A DNA stretch of 64,000 bases, taken from NCBI RefSeq assembly GCF_042186555.1, contig NC_133332.1, forward strand, positions 211,453,102 through 211,517,101, written 5' to 3'. This DNA is from Aquarana catesbeiana (taxonomy: Eukaryota > Chordata > Amphibia > Anura > Ranidae). The position numbers were made by a program, and so were the translations under genes. Within the stretch, counting starts at the first letter, position 1. Every line of letters begins with the position of its first letter. Under the pieces are notes generated by a model, which searched no databases, was not told the DNA's origin, and was given only the letters and a program-made list of their open reading frames with translations. Below are positions 33,015 to 44,749 of the stretch, one piece after another.

Positions 33015-33350
33015 GAATGCGGCTGCCAGCTTGCTGGCCTGCTCCTTGACAACCAGCTATTCACTGGCTGCTGAGGATGTCGGCGACCGCAGTTAAGAAT
33101 AAAAAAAAAAAAAACACTGGAAACCAGCTCTTAGAAGCGGTAGGCGTGCCCAACGTTTTTTTTCTCTGGCAAATTGCTCTGACAAATGCAATAAAAAGCA
33201 CCTTTTTCTGCTCCTAGAAGCTGAAGCTCGAAAAACGTCTTTAGTCTACAATAGTGTGCATGGACACATGTGATAACACTATTTGCTTCTAGGGGCAGAA
33301 AAAAGCAGCTGCTAGGAGCTTAAAAATAAGCTAGTGTGCATAGAGCCTTA

Positions 33351-33897
33351 CAGAGGAAGATTTGCTGCAGTGTGTAGTCCTACTGGAGCACGTGGCTCTC
33401 TTTGAGGTCATCCTGCTGGGGTTGTCCCTGGACTAGGAACCTACCAGTATTTGACTCTCACTATTTGGCTTTGCTCTCTGGAAAGGTATGAGTCTGGGCA
33501 GCCTGCATGAGTTAGTTAGGGCTGGAGTCTGTTTCATGTGTGCTGTGCTGCCGAACCTTCAGTAAAAACTGTTAATGGTATCAGGTCTGGTCTGAAGTTA
33601 ATATAAAGTGGGCATTGTGGTATATGGCATATTGCAAAGAACAGGGCCTGTTACACACACACATACGGGGTGAAGAGGAGGAGGACATGTCGTTGCTAGG
33701 AGTAACCAACACAAAGGAATAATATGGGAGCCAAACAGCAGGATTATGGTACCGGCAGGGTGACAGATTCTCTGCATAGTGCGGGGAACAGTTCACTGTA
33801 CCCCTCCTGAGCGATCGTTGCCCCAGCTAACTGAAACTGCATCCATGTGGAGGAGACCCCAGGGACCTAGCCGCACGTAAGGAAGGAGACAATCAAG
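33351..33897. other. Unassigned non-coding stretch
   Basis: Probably the continuation of the dispersed repeat at 30378. No gene recognised. Confidence 0.3.
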
Positions 33898-34298
33898 TTA
33901 AAGTAGAACTATAGTCAAAACTTTTTTTTTTTCTTTAGAGCAACGGAGGGTTATAACCCCTGTCAGTTTTTTTTTTCATTGGGAAAAATTCCCTTCACTT
34001 CTTGCCCCATAGCCAAACAGGAAGTGGGAGAATCAATTTAAGGGAATTTCTGGGTGACCCCAGGTCACCAGAGCTAGTCTCCCCATTGGAAGATTTCCCC
34101 TCTATTACTTTTATGGGGACTAGAAATTTGTGATTTTCTTTTATTTTTACTTTCAATGATTATGGTAAACAGAACAAATAGAGAGGGCGAGTCTCCATAA
34201 CGGGGACACAGACAACAATTAAAAATTATAGGTGTTCTAATCCCTCTGCACTCTATTCAAAACAAAAAAAAATAGTTTTGCCTTTATACGTATAAGTC
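33898..34298. mobile_element. TTAA MITE, right end lost
   Basis: The left tip TTAAAGTAGAACTATAG is clear, and the interior has poly-T runs and AGGGTTATAACCCCT. The right side fades at TTTTGCCTTTATACG without TTAA, so the copy is truncated. Confidence 0.5.
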
Positions 34299-34893
34299 GT
34301 GCACGCAGGAATTTTGTGCGGTTTCATGGCGGAACCTGTATTCTATCATTGGGAGTGAGGTGATAGGAAAGCTGTACTAGTGGGATGGAACACAAGTTTA
34401 GCAGTCTTCCCTTCAAAATGTCACATTCCAAGCACAGGTGTACATATCACGAGTGTGGTGTTCGCAGCAAAGCCTCAAGGGTATGATACAGATGCATCGG
34501 GTGTACAGCTCACTTCTAAGTTGGGCTGCTGCCTTAATGTTGAATTTCACATGAAGGCGCCCTGCCCAGTCCCGGGCATTGGTGAGCATGTACATCGGAG
34601 GAAAAGAGAGTAAAGGCCCTGTGTGCACTGGGTAAGTTGGCCCTGCCCACAGGTTTCTGTAAAAATTTGAAGCAAATTAATGTGAAAAAACACTGCTCAC
34701 TATTCCTTGTCCCTCACAATTACTGGGGCAGTTGCCAGGGATGTGCACGTGAGGTTTTTCCTTCATTAGATTAAAAGGATGCATTTTACACTGCATGGTC
34801 CCAATCCTTACTAAAGCAAACAGTCATTGGGCAGAGTAGAAAGTATACAGGACAATTAAACAAGTTTAATACAAGCACCACGAGGTGTCTATA
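34299..34893. other. Unassigned non-coding stretch
   Basis: Overlapping frames of 71-77 codons on opposite strands; no features that support a gene. Confidence 0.3.
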
Positions 34894-35249
34894 CAGTGAA
34901 GGAAAAAAGTATTTGATCCCCTGCTGATTTTGTGTGCCCACTGACAAAGAAATGATCAGTCTATAATTTTAATGGTAGGTTTATTTTAACAGTGAGAGAC
35001 AGAATAACAACAAAAATATCCAGAAAAACGCATTTCAAAAAGTTATAAATTGATTTGCATTTTAGTGAGTGAAGTAAGTATTTGATCCCCTATCAATCAG
35101 CAAGATTTCTGGCTCCCAGGTGTCTTCTATAAAGGTAACGCGGTGAGAATAGGAGCACTCTCTTGGTGCTCCTAATCCCAGTTTGTTACCTGTATAAAAT
35201 ACACCTGTCCACAGAAGCAATCAGTCAATCAGATTCCAGTCTCTCCACC

Positions 35250-36171
35250 ATGGCCAAGACCAAAGAGCTGTCCAAGGATGTCAGGGACAAGATTGTAGAC
35301 CTACACAAGGCTGGAATGGGCTACAAGACCATCGCCAAGCAGCTTGGTGAGAGGGTGACAACAGTTGGTGCGATTATTCGCAAATGGAAGAAACACAAAA
35401 TAACTGTCGATCTCCCTCAGTCTGGGGGCTCCATGCAAGATCTCACCTCGCTGAGTTTCAATGATCATGTGAACGGTGAGGAATCGGCCTAGAACTACAC
35501 GAGAGAATCTTGTCAATGATCTCAAGGCAGCTGGGACCATAGTCACGAAGAAAACAATTGGTAACACACTACGCCGTGAAGGTCTGAAATCCTGCAGCGC
35601 CCGCAAGGTCCCCCTGCTTAAGAAAGCACATATACAGGCCCGTCTGCACGCAGTATTTGGAGGAGGAGGAATGCTACTCATGACACCAAGAACACCAACC
35701 CCACCGTCAAACATGTAGGTGGAAACATTATGTTTTGGGGTTGTCTTTCTGCTAAGGGTACAGGACAACTCGCCGTATCAAAGAAACGATGGACGGGGCC
35801 ATTGACCATCAAATCTTGGGTAAGAACCTCCTTCCCTCAGCCAAGGCATTGAAAATGGGTCATGGATGGGTATTCCAGCAGGACAATGACTCAAAACATG
35901 CGGCCAAGACAACAAAGGAGTGGCTCAAGAAGCACATTAAGGTCCTAGAGTGGCCTAGCCAGTTTTCAGACCTTAATCCCATAGAAAATATGTAAAGGGA
36001 GCAGAAGGTTTGCGTTGCCAAACGTCAGCCTTCAACCTCAATGACTTGGAGAGGATCTGCAAAGAGGAGTTGGACAAAATCCCTCCTGATATGTGTGCAA
36101 ACCTGGTGGCCAACTACAAGAAACGTCTGACTTCTGTGATTGCCAACAAGGGTTTTGCCACCAAGTACTAA
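35250..36171 (+). pseudogene. Tc1 transposase remnant (element G)
   Basis: The start ATG at 35250 opens MAKTKELSKDVRDKIVDLHK with the paired helix-turn-helix (GYKTIAKQLG, TVGAIIRKW). A frameshift follows near 35435. RPRTTRENLVNDLKAAGT is in the next frame. About 50 codons, including the block with the first catalytic Asp, are deleted near 35660. The second Asp (WVFQQDNDSKHAAK, about 35880) and the Glu (DLNPIEN, about 35985) remain, with a stop right after. The C-terminus (LERICKEELD) is in another frame. Inactive. Confidence 0.9.
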
Positions 36172-36210
36172 GTCATGTTTTGCAAAGGGGTCAAATATTT
36201 ATTTCACTCA

Positions 36211-37191
36211 TTAACCACTTCAGCCCCGGAAGAATTTACCCCCTTCCTGACCAGAGCACTTTTTGCGATTCGGCACTGCGTCGCTTTAACTGACAATTGC
36301 CCGGTCGTGCGACGTGGCTCTCAAACAAAATTGGCGTCTTTTTTTTCCCACAAATAGAGCTTTCTTTTGGTGGTATTTGATCACCCCTGCGGTTTTTATT
36401 TTTTGCGCTATAAACAAAAAAAGAGCGACAATTTTGAAAAAAACGCATTCTTTTTTGCTTTTTGCAATAATATCCCCCAAAAATATAAAAAAAAAAATTT
36501 TTTCCTCAGTTTAGGTCGATATGTATTCTTCTATATATTTTTGGTAAAAAAAATCGCAATAAGCGTTTATTGATTGGTTTGCGCAAAAGTTATAGCGTTT
36601 ACAAAATAGGGCATAGTTTTATGGCATTTTTATTTATTTATTTATTTTTTACTAGTAGTGGCGGCGATCAGCGATTTTTATCTTGACTGCGACATTATGG
36701 CGGACACGTCAGACAATTTTGGCGTGATTTTGGGACCATTCACATTTATACAGCGATCCGTGCGATTAAAATCGCATTGATTACTGTGTAAATGTGACTG
36801 GCAGTGAAGGGGTTAACACTAGGTGGCGCTGTAGGGGTTAAATGTATCCAAGGGATGTGTTCTAACTGTAGGGGGGATGGGCTAGCAGTGTCACTACACT
36901 GATCGCTGCTCCCGCTGACAGGGAGCAGAAATCAGTGACACTGTCACTAGGCAGAATGGGGAGATGCTTGTTTACCTTAGCATCTCCCTGTTCGTCCTCT
37001 CCGTGAGGCGATCGCGAGTATCCCCGCGGCGATGGAGTCCGCGGAACCCGCGACCCGAGTCATGGAGCTCCCGGCCGGCGCGCACGCAGTGGCAGGGCGG
37101 CAATTTCAAAAGGATTTACAGGTACGTCCTTTTGCCTAGCCGTGCCATTGTGCCGACGTACATCGGCGTGCGCCGGTCGGCAAGCAGTTAA
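36211..37191 (+). mobile_element. 0.98-kb piggyBac-type MITE, copy 2
   Basis: TTAA at 36211-36214 and 37188-37191; excising it rejoins the Tc1 G right end (CACTCATT with AAAATGCAAATC). Left tip TTAACCACTTCAGCCCCGG; right tip GCCGGTCGGCAAGCAGTTAA. The left 380 bp resemble the left end of 42676-47601. Non-coding. Confidence 0.9.
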
Positions 37192-37506
37192 AATGCAAAT
37201 CAATTTATAACTTTTTTTAAATACGTTTTTCTGGATATTTTTGTTGTTCTGTCTCTCACTGTTAAAATAAACCTACCAATAAAATTATAGACTGATAATT
37301 TCTTTGTCAGTGGGCAAATGTACAAAATCAGCAGGGGATCAAATACTTTTTTCCCTCATTGTACCTACTTTTTCTTCTTTGATTCTCCTCCTTAGATCCC
37401 AAGAAACTGGACACTTTCGATGACACATACAATAAACAAAAAATGTTATGGTGCAACCAAGTCAGTAACCTTAATTAAAAGAAGGTAAATTAACCACCCA
37501 CATGTA

Positions 37507-39110
37507 CAGTGGGGACGGAAAGTATTCAGACCCCCTTAAATTTTTCACTCTTTGTTATATTGCAGCCATTTGCTAAAATCATTTAAGTTCATTTTTTTCC
37601 TCATTGATGTACACACAGCACCCCATATTGACAGAAAAACACAGAATTGTTGACATTTTTGCAGATATATTAAAAAAGAAAAACTGAAATATCACATGTT
37701 CCTAAGTATTCAGACCCTTTGCTGTGACACTCATATATTTAACTCAGGTGCTGTCCATTTCTTCTGATCGTCCTTGAGATGGTTCTACACCTTCATTTGT
37801 GTCCAGCTGTGTTTGATTATACTGATTGGACTTGATTAGGAAAGCCACACACCTGTCTATATAAGACCTTACAGCTCACAGTGCATGTCAGAGCAAATGT
37901 GAATCATGAGGTCAAAGGAACTGCCTGAAGAGCTCAGAGACAGAATTGTGGCAAGGCACAGATCTGACCAAGGTTACAAAAAAATTTCTGCTACACTTAA
38001 GGTTCCTAAGAGCACAGTGGCCTCCATAATCCTTAAATGGAAGACGTTTGGGATGACCAGAACCCTTCCTAGAGCTGGCCGTCCGGCCAAACTGAGCTAT
38101 CGGAGGAGAAGAGCCTTGGTGAGAGAGATAAAGAAGAACCCAAAGATCACTGTGGCTGAGCTCCAGAGATGCAGTCGGGAGATGGGAGAAAGTTCTAGAA
38201 AGTCAACCATCACTACAGCCCTCCACAAGTCGGGGCTTTATGGCAGAGTGGCCCGACGGAAGCCTCTCCTCAGTGCAAGACACATGAAAGCCCGCATGGA
38301 GTTTGCTAAAAAACACCTGAAGGACTCCAAGATGGCGAGAAATAAGATTCTCTGGTCTGGTGAGACCAAGATAGAACTTTTTGGCCTTAATTCTAAGCGG
38401 TATGTGCGGAGAAAACCAGGCACTGCTCATCACCTGTCCAATACAGTCCCAACAGTGAAGCATGGTGGTGGCAGCATCATGCTGTGGGGGTGTTTTTCAG
38501 CTGCAGGGACAGGACGACTGGTTGCAATTGAGGGAAAGATGAATGTGGCCAAGTACAGGGATATCCTGGGCAAAAACCTTCTCCAGAGTGCTCAGGACCT
38601 CAGACTGGACCGAAGGTTTACCTTCCAACAAGACAATGACCCTAAGCACACAGCTAAAATAACGGAGTGGCTTCACAACAACTCTGTGACTGTTCTTGAA
38701 TGGCCCAGTCAGAGCCCTGACTTAAACCCAATTGAGCATCTCTGGAGAGACCTAAAAATGGCTGTCCACCAACATTTACCATCCAACCTGACAGAGCTGG
38801 AGAGGATCTGGAAGGAAGAATGGCAGAGGATCCCCAAATTCCAATGTGAAAATCTATTATTAGATCAAAAGGGTGCTTCTACTAAATACTGATCAAATGG
38901 TCTGAATACTTAGGACCATGTGATATTTCAGTTTTTCTTTTTTTAATAAATCTGCAAAAATGTCAACAATTCTGTGTTTTTCTGTCAATATGGGGTGCTG
39001 TGTGTACATTAATGAGGGAAAAAAACGAACTTAAATGATTTTAGCAAATGGCTGCAATATAACAAAGAGTGAAAAATTTAAGGGGGTCTGAATACTTTCC
39101 GTCTCCACTG
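37507..39110 (+). mobile_element. Tc1-like element E, copy 2, structurally complete
   Basis: The tips CAGTGGGGACGGAAAGTATT and AATACTTTCCGTCTCCACTG are inverted, with TA on both sides. The inverted repeats are about 210 bp with internal direct repeats (TATTCAGACCC at 37529 and 37708). Total about 1.6 kb, the normal size of an autonomous Tc1 element. It is uninterrupted. Confidence 0.95.
37906..38892 (+). CDS. Tc1 transposase (E2), open but catalytically altered
   Basis: A 328-residue open frame codes for a DDE transposase that cuts and pastes its element at TA sites. The N-terminal paired-like DNA-binding domain covers about residues 1-115 (MRSKELPEELRDRIV, GYKKISATLKVPKST, a basic GRPAKLSYRRRR linker). 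In the catalytic domain, residue 152 is Gly in LWSGETK where the family has Asp. Asp 243 (QQDNDPKH) and Glu 277 (NPIEHLW) are present, but their spacing is one short because a Lys codon before EWLHNN is lost. About a dozen residues are deleted near the C-terminus compared with E1. The frame survives but the enzyme is very likely inactive; DNA binding may persist. Confidence 0.9.
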   Translation: MRSKELPEELRDRIVARHRSDQGYKKISATLKVPKSTVASIILKWKTFGMTRTLPRAGRPAKLSYRRRRALVREIKKNPKITVAELQRCSREMGESSRKSTITTALHKSGLYGRVARRKPLLSARHMKARMEFAKKHLKDSKMARNKILWSGETKIELFGLNSKRYVRRKPGTAHHLSNTVPTVKHGGGSIMLWGCFSAAGTGRLVAIEGKMNVAKYRDILGKNLLQSAQDLRLDRRFTFQQDNDPKHTAKITEWLHNNSVTVLEWPSQSPDLNPIEHLWRDLKMAVHQHLPSNLTELERIWKEEWQRIPKFQCENLLLDQKGASTKY

Positions 39111-39112
39111 TA

Positions 39113-39817
39113 GTTGGATAAAAACAGTGCATACTATGTATCACAGATCTGTCATCCATGGAACTGAGGCAGTACAGGGATGATGCCTAACAGCAGAACA
39201 CAGAATCACTGTTTTCAGATGACATACAGAGGCATAGGGGGCGATCTAATAGCGTGGGAACCTTTGCGATGACCTCAGATGCTGGGGGCATGGCTGCCCG
39301 CTTAGCCACAGTTGAAATTCACATATGTGAATTGTCAGTCAGATGATTTGTTTTTCTGTACAACAATTTTTGTGATTTATACAGCTCTACCAGAAAGCAC
39401 AGCCAGGATGATGACACCACTTTTTCTGTAATAATTAAGAAATGCAGGTTGCAGCCTGCTGACTGGACAACTCTGTCCATTCTTCTCTTCGTTTCTGTGT
39501 GCATGTTCTCCGGGGTCATATTTGCATGCAGTACATTTGGCACCTAGTTATGCCTTAGTTGTGCTGGGATTCAGTCTACGTGTAGCTGTGCTGGGTTTAC
39601 AGGAGGCTAATGCTTGTTACTTATGCTAGTTGTATCTAAAAAGCATTTCATTAAAAGGAATACATTATGTCTCATCAATGTGTTTATGCATAGATCTGAA
39701 ATCTAAAATAAAATTAAATAGTGAAAGACTAACCTGGTTTGGCTTATAGGAGTTGCTGTCCTATCAGCTCCCAGTTTCTGAAACTGCAAAACATGTCATT
39801 AAAAAAAAGCCATGCAC
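39113..39817. other. Unassigned non-coding stretch
   Basis: A 74-codon minus-strand frame (39319-39543) has no known features. No repeat ends found. Confidence 0.3.
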
Positions 39818-40253
39818 TAACCCCAATTCCAAAAGAAGTTGGCAAACTGTGTAAAATCTACATAAAACAGAATGCAATGATTTGCAAATCTCATAAACCC
39901 ATATTTTATTCACAATAGAAAATGGGGAAAAAAATCAAATGTTTAAACTGAAAAAATGTACCATTATAAGAAAAAAAGAAGGTCATTTTGAAATTGATGG
40001 CAGCAACATGTCTCAAAAAAGTTGGGGCAGGTCAAAAAAAAGCTGGCAAAGTAAGTAATACTAACAAAGAAGAGCTGGAAGAACATTTTGCAACTCATTA
40101 GGTTAATTGGCAACACGTAACATGATTGGGCTTAAAAAAGAGCATCTTAGTTAGAGTATCTCATAAGTACAGCTGAGCTGTGTCTACAAACTGTCAAACA
40201 ATTTCAGAATAATGTTCCTAAATTTGTAAAATTGCAAGGACTTTAAATATACA

Positions 40254-40785
40254 GTAAATAGCCAGCTTAAGGAACAAAAGGAGGCACATTTTTTTATCTG
40301 GTTTAGGCAAGAGGAAGTGAATCTAAACATGCTATGTAAAGTTAGGACCATATACAGTATCTCACAAAAGTGAGTACACCCCTCACATTTTTGTAAATAT
40401 TTTGTTATATCTTTTCATGTGACAACACTGAAGAAATGACACTTTGCTACAATGTAAAGTAGTGAGTGTACAGCTTGTATAACAGTGTAAATTTGCTGTT
40501 CCCTCAAAACAACTCAACACATAGCCATTAATGTCTAAACCGCTGGCAACAAAGGTGAGCACACCCCTAAGTGAAAATGTCCAAATTGGGCCCAATTAGC
40601 TATTTTCCCTCCCCAGTGTCATGTGAATCGTTAGTGTTACAAGGTCTCAGGTGTGAATGGGGAGCAGGTGTGTTAAATTTGGTGTCATTGCTATCACTCT
40701 CTCATACTGGTCACTGGAAGTTCAATGTGGCACCTCATGGCAAAGAACTCTCTGAGGATCTGAAAAAAAGAATTGTTGTTATTCG
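40254..40785 (+). repeat. Duplicated segment, copy 2 (includes Tc1 A3 fragment)
   Basis: Same order as 64-585: flank, tip of element B (AAGTTAGGACCATA), then Tc1 A from 40353. The match ends after AAAAAAGAATTGTTG at 40785. A3 has only the left inverted repeat and the first codons of the transposase (from about ATCTGAAAAAAAG). Confidence 0.8.
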
Positions 40786-40846
40786 TTAAGAAATCGCGGT
40801 TCTTTTCCCTTCACGATCTTCAAAACAGCATTTCAGGATTCTTTCC

Positions 40847-40912
40847 AACAAGTGCAGAGAGTTCTCACAGCTGTTGTGTGCCAAGTTTTATCACAACATT
40901 GCAGATAAGTAT
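40847..40912 (+). repeat. 66-bp direct repeat, left
   Basis: Identical to 41782-41847 over 66 bp by eye, starting AACAAGTGCAGAGAGTTCTC and ending GCAGATAAGTAT. Confidence 0.9.
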
Positions 40913-41781
40913 GTTGGTTGCAAGACAGCAGCCAGAGAGTTTTGCATGTCTGCACGGTGCTGTCTGGGACAGGACAGACAGAGGCCCGAACCCGAGCAGC
41001 AGGGAGCGCAGAAAAAAGAGCTGACAGAGCGGATATCCAGTGGGGACTTTTAATACCAAGGGACAGGAAGTCCCCACCTCTCTGTGTATACAGCTGCTTT
41101 TTGGAAATGGGACGCGTGGAAGGAAACTGACACCTATAGGACTGGAGTGACAGGACCAACATTACACGCTCGTACCCCTGCAGGGGTGGAGCGCTCCGGT
41201 GAGTGCAACCACATTGGGGGGACCACCAGGTGTTAGAGCACGGCACTTTATCACCTAAGAAGAATTTTCTGCACAATTGCTATGAACTTTTTTGCACCAA
41301 ACAACATATGGTTTTTTGATTTTTAGCTGCGATTTTGACACAATATTAATGATTTTTATTGTGTATAATTATTGCACATTTACACATTATTGGTGGACAA
41401 TTATTGTTTTTGGCACTTTATCACTTTATATTTATTCATGTGAAGATGTAATTATGTTATTTAGTGATGCTGCTTAATATTTGCGATTTTTGCACATATA
41501 GTATTAATTTTCACCTGTTCAAGGTGTTTTCACTAACACAATATATATATTTTTTTTTTCTCTGTAAGTAATTTTTGGATTATAGCAAAAAATTTCTTAT
41601 TCTTTACACTTTTATTTTTTACATTTGTACTTCTTGCTAATTTTTATCTATACTCCTAACACAGCGCCACTCCCTATACTTTGATCTATATTCTTGGGGG
41701 ATCACATAGGTGTCCCCTTCCTACCTAGGGGGGCTGCAGATGTGAGTCAGTCTATGAGCGCGGATTCGTTGATATATTTAT
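40913..41781. other. Segment between the 66-bp repeats
   Basis: About 870 bp, GC-rich at first (to 41250) and then AT-rich. No inverted termini or coding frame. An internal CAGCGCCACTCCC stretch near 41660 resembles other amphibian non-coding repeats, but the class is unknown. Confidence 0.35.
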
Positions 41782-41847
41782 AACAAGTGCAGAGAGTTCT
41801 CACAGCTGTTGTGTGCCAAGTTTTATCACAACATTGCAGATAAGTAT
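41782..41847 (+). repeat. 66-bp direct repeat, right
   Basis: Exact partner of 40847-40912. Confidence 0.9.
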
Positions 41848-41909
41848 AAACAAAGTAAGGTTTCTTCTTAGATCAAAGGAATTAACTTCTACCTATAGAT
41901 GAGGGAAGT

Positions 41910-41966
41910 TTAACCACTTAAAGACTAAACCTTTTTCTGACACTTGCTGCTTACAAGTTATATATA

Positions 41967-42002
<36 letters not shown>

Positions 42003-42186
42003 AGCAGAGACCATAGAGAATAAAATGGTGGTTGTTGCAATATTTTATGTCACACTGTATTTGCACAGCGGTCTTTCAAGCACAATTTAAAAAAATAAAA
42101 AAATACACTTTAATGAATTAAAAAACAAAACTAAACAGTAAAGTTAGCCCAATTTTTTTATATAATGTGAAAGATGATGTTACGGC
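41910..42186 (+). mobile_element. Truncated TTAA-class MITE with TA microsatellite
   Basis: Starts TTAACCACTTAAAGAC. It contains a TA/TATATT microsatellite at 41960-42000 and blocks shared, inverted, with 14270-14697. The right end is lost at the next repeat. Confidence 0.6.
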
Positions 42187-42267
42187 ATGAGAATCGTGAG
42201 AGAATCGTGATCTTTATTCTGAGCAAAAAAATCATGATTCTCATTTTAGCCAAAATCGTGCAGCTCT
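42187..42267. mobile_element. Terminal fragment of another MITE
   Basis: AATCATGATTCTCATTTTAG then CCAAAATCGTGCAGCTCTA looks like a transposon tip in reverse. The other end is absent. Confidence 0.4.
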
Positions 42268-42269
42268 AC

Positions 42270-42573
42270 AACCTTGTATGCTGTGTCCTCCAGACTAAAG
42301 AAAAGAGGGACCTTCCAGCTTGTTGTCAGTGCTTAGTTCAAAAGCCTGCATCTCTGATGTTATGGAGGAGCTTTAGTGCGTATGGAAGGGGCAGCTTGCA
42401 CACCTGGAAAGGCACCATTAATGCTGAAAGATATATCCAGATTTGGAAACAGCACATGCTCTCATCCAGACAATGTCTTTTTCAGGGTCAGGGTCAGAGT
42501 CCTTGCATATTTCAGCAGGAAAATGCTAAACTGCACACTGGTCTTTTCAGTTCCCAGACATTTACAGAGTGAT
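42270..42573 (+). pseudogene. Tc1 transposase remnant (element D)
   Basis: The frame reads QKPASLMLWRSFSAYGRGSL, INAERYIQIWKQHMLSS and IFQQENAKLHT. The last is the second catalytic block, with Asp changed to Glu. It then runs directly into the C-terminal SQTFTE, so the catalytic Glu block is deleted. The N-terminal third and first Asp are missing through the upstream rearrangement. Confidence 0.8.
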
Positions 42574-43127
42574 GGTAAAAGAAGAGGGGGTGCTACACCG
42601 TGGTAATCATGGCCCTGTCCTAACTTTTTTGAAATGTGTTACTGCCAACAATTTCAAAATTACCTTTTTTTTTTCTTAACCACTTGCCTACTGGGCACTT
42701 AAACCCCCCTCCTGACCAGATCAATTTTCAGCTTTCAGTGCTCTCACACTTTGAATGACAATTACTCAGTCATGCAACACTGTACCCAAGTGATTTTTTT
42801 GTTCTTTTTTTCATACAAATAGAGATTTCTTTTGGTGGCATTTGATCACCCCTGGATTTTTTATCTTTTGCGCTATAAATGAAAAAAGAACGAAAATTTT
42901 GAAAAAAAAACTAATTTTTCTTAATTTCTGTGATAAAATTTTGCAAATTAGTAATTTTTCTTCATAAATTTTGGCCACAATTTATACTGCTACATATCTT
43001 TGGTAAAAATAACCCAAATTAGTGGATATTATTTGGTCTATGTGAAAGTTATAGAGTCTACAAGCTGTGGTGCAAATCATAAAAAAATTGATCACACATG
43101 ATGTACTGGTGGCCTATCTCATTTCTT

Positions 43128-44172
43128 GCGACCCGAACAAGCCAGGAAAGTACAAATACCCCCCAAATGACCCCTTTTTTTGAAAGTAGACATTCCAAGG
43201 TATTTAGTAAGATGCATGGTGAGGTTTTTGATGTCATTTTTTCCCACAATCCTTTGCAAAATGAAGATTTGTTTTTTCCCCACAAAATTGTCATTGCAAT
43301 AGGTTATTTCTCTCACATGGCATGTATATACCACAAATGATGCCCCAAAATACATTTTGCTACTACTAAGCATGGCGATACTACATGTGTGGGACTTTTT
43401 CACAGCCTAGCCACATAGAGAGGCCCAACATGCAGGGAGCACCATCAGGTGTTCTTGGAGCCTAAATGACACATCTAACTTGTTGACTACCTATTACACT
43501 TTTGAAGTCCCTGGAGCACCAGGACAATGGAAACGCCCACAAAATGACCCCATTTTGGAAATCCAACACCCCAACTTATCATCTATGAGGCATAATGAGT
43601 CTTTTGAACGGTTCAAGTTTTTGGAAAATGTGCGTAAAGTTGTCCATTTATAAGATATTTCTAACACATAGCATGTACATAGCAAAAATTACACCCCAAA
43701 ATACATTCTGCTACTCCTCCTGAATATGGCGATACCACATGTGTGAGACTTTTATGCAGCCTGGCCACATACAGAGGCCCAGTATTGAAATAGCACCTTC
43801 AAGGGGTTTAGGAGCATAAATTACGCATCTCATTTCTCAATCACCTTTTACACTTTTGAAGGTCCTGGAGCACCAGGACAATGGAAATGCCCACAAAATG
43901 ACCCCATTTTGGAAAGCTAACACCCCAACGTATAATCTATGAGGCATAATAAGTCTTTTGAACGGTTCATTTTTTTCCAGAAGTTTTTGGAAAATGTGCG
44001 AAAAAAAATGAAAACGCATTTTTTTTTTTACACAAAGTTGTCCATTTATAAGATATTTCCAACACATAGCATGTACATAGCAAAAATGACACCCCAAAAT
44101 ACATTCTGCTACTCCTCCTGAGTATGGCGATACCACATGTGTGAGACTTTTACAAAGCCTGGCCACATACAA
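43128..44172. repeat. About 354-bp tandem repeats in the piggyBac flank
   Basis: CACTTTTGAAG starts matching blocks at 43497 and 43851 (354 bp apart), each followed by CTGGAGCACCAGGACAATGG and CCCACAAAATGACCCCATTT. A more diverged partial unit precedes at about 43128. Short frames across them are not genes. Confidence 0.85.
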
Positions 44173-44749
44173 GGAACACAGTCAGGTGTTCTAGGGACAC
44201 ATAGCATGCACACATCAAGAATTACACCCTAAAATACATTCTGGTGAGCAAAGGGTAAACAAAAGATTACCTGTGGTTTTAGTAGCGCAGCTGTCCACAG
44301 GAGGATAGCACTGGTCCAGGCAGCAGGCAGGTCAGCAAAAGCGATTGCAATTGTCCAGGCAACAGGCAGGAATACTGTCCATAGTCAGTACAGGCAGTAG
44401 GCAGGGATACTGTCCATATACAGTCCAGGGTCAGTGCAGGCAGAGATTGTCAGCAGTGCCAAAATATTGGTCCTGGTAGTAGGCAGGAACATGGTCCATG
44501 TGGTGTGGTCAGTTCATTCGACAGGCAGAGGCATGATGGCATAGGTCCTACAGGCAGCAGGCAGAATTAGGGCCTCGTTCAGGACAGAATGGGGACAGGG
44601 GTAGAGGCTTCTCCCACCCAAATCTCTTTGAAGCCTCCGAGTCTCCAGACCCTAATCTAGGATTGAGAAAACAAAAAAAGTTTTCTTTATCCAGAAAAAA
44701 ATTCTGGAGCCCCTCACATGTGTGAGACCCCTGTGTTATGAATCCCACT

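Larger units (their letters stand above)
30551..33350. mobile_element. 2.8-kb Harbinger-like element carrying three other repeats
   Basis: The tips TTAGGCTCCATGCACACT and AGTGTGCATAGAGCCTTA are inverted. The element's own sequence is limited to the ends (30551-30694 and about 33015-33350). In between lie a TTAA MITE (30695-31121), a repeat block related to 3116-3540, and a 1-kb piggyBac-type MITE (32012-33014). No transposase. Confidence 0.65.
34894..37361 (+). mobile_element. Tc1-like element G, interrupted by a piggyBac-type MITE
   Basis: The tips CAGTGAAGGAAAAAAGTATT (34894) and AATACTTTTTTCCCTCATTG (to 37361) are inverted, with TA at each edge. The inner inverted repeat copies also match (ATTTGATCCCCT at 35079). 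A degraded transposase is on the plus strand, and a TTAA MITE lies at 36211-37191. Confidence 0.9.

Noticed and set aside
40254..40785. Independent Tc1 A insertion at 40.35 kb
   Set aside because: Flank and element B tip are shared with the window start, so a copied segment explains the site better.
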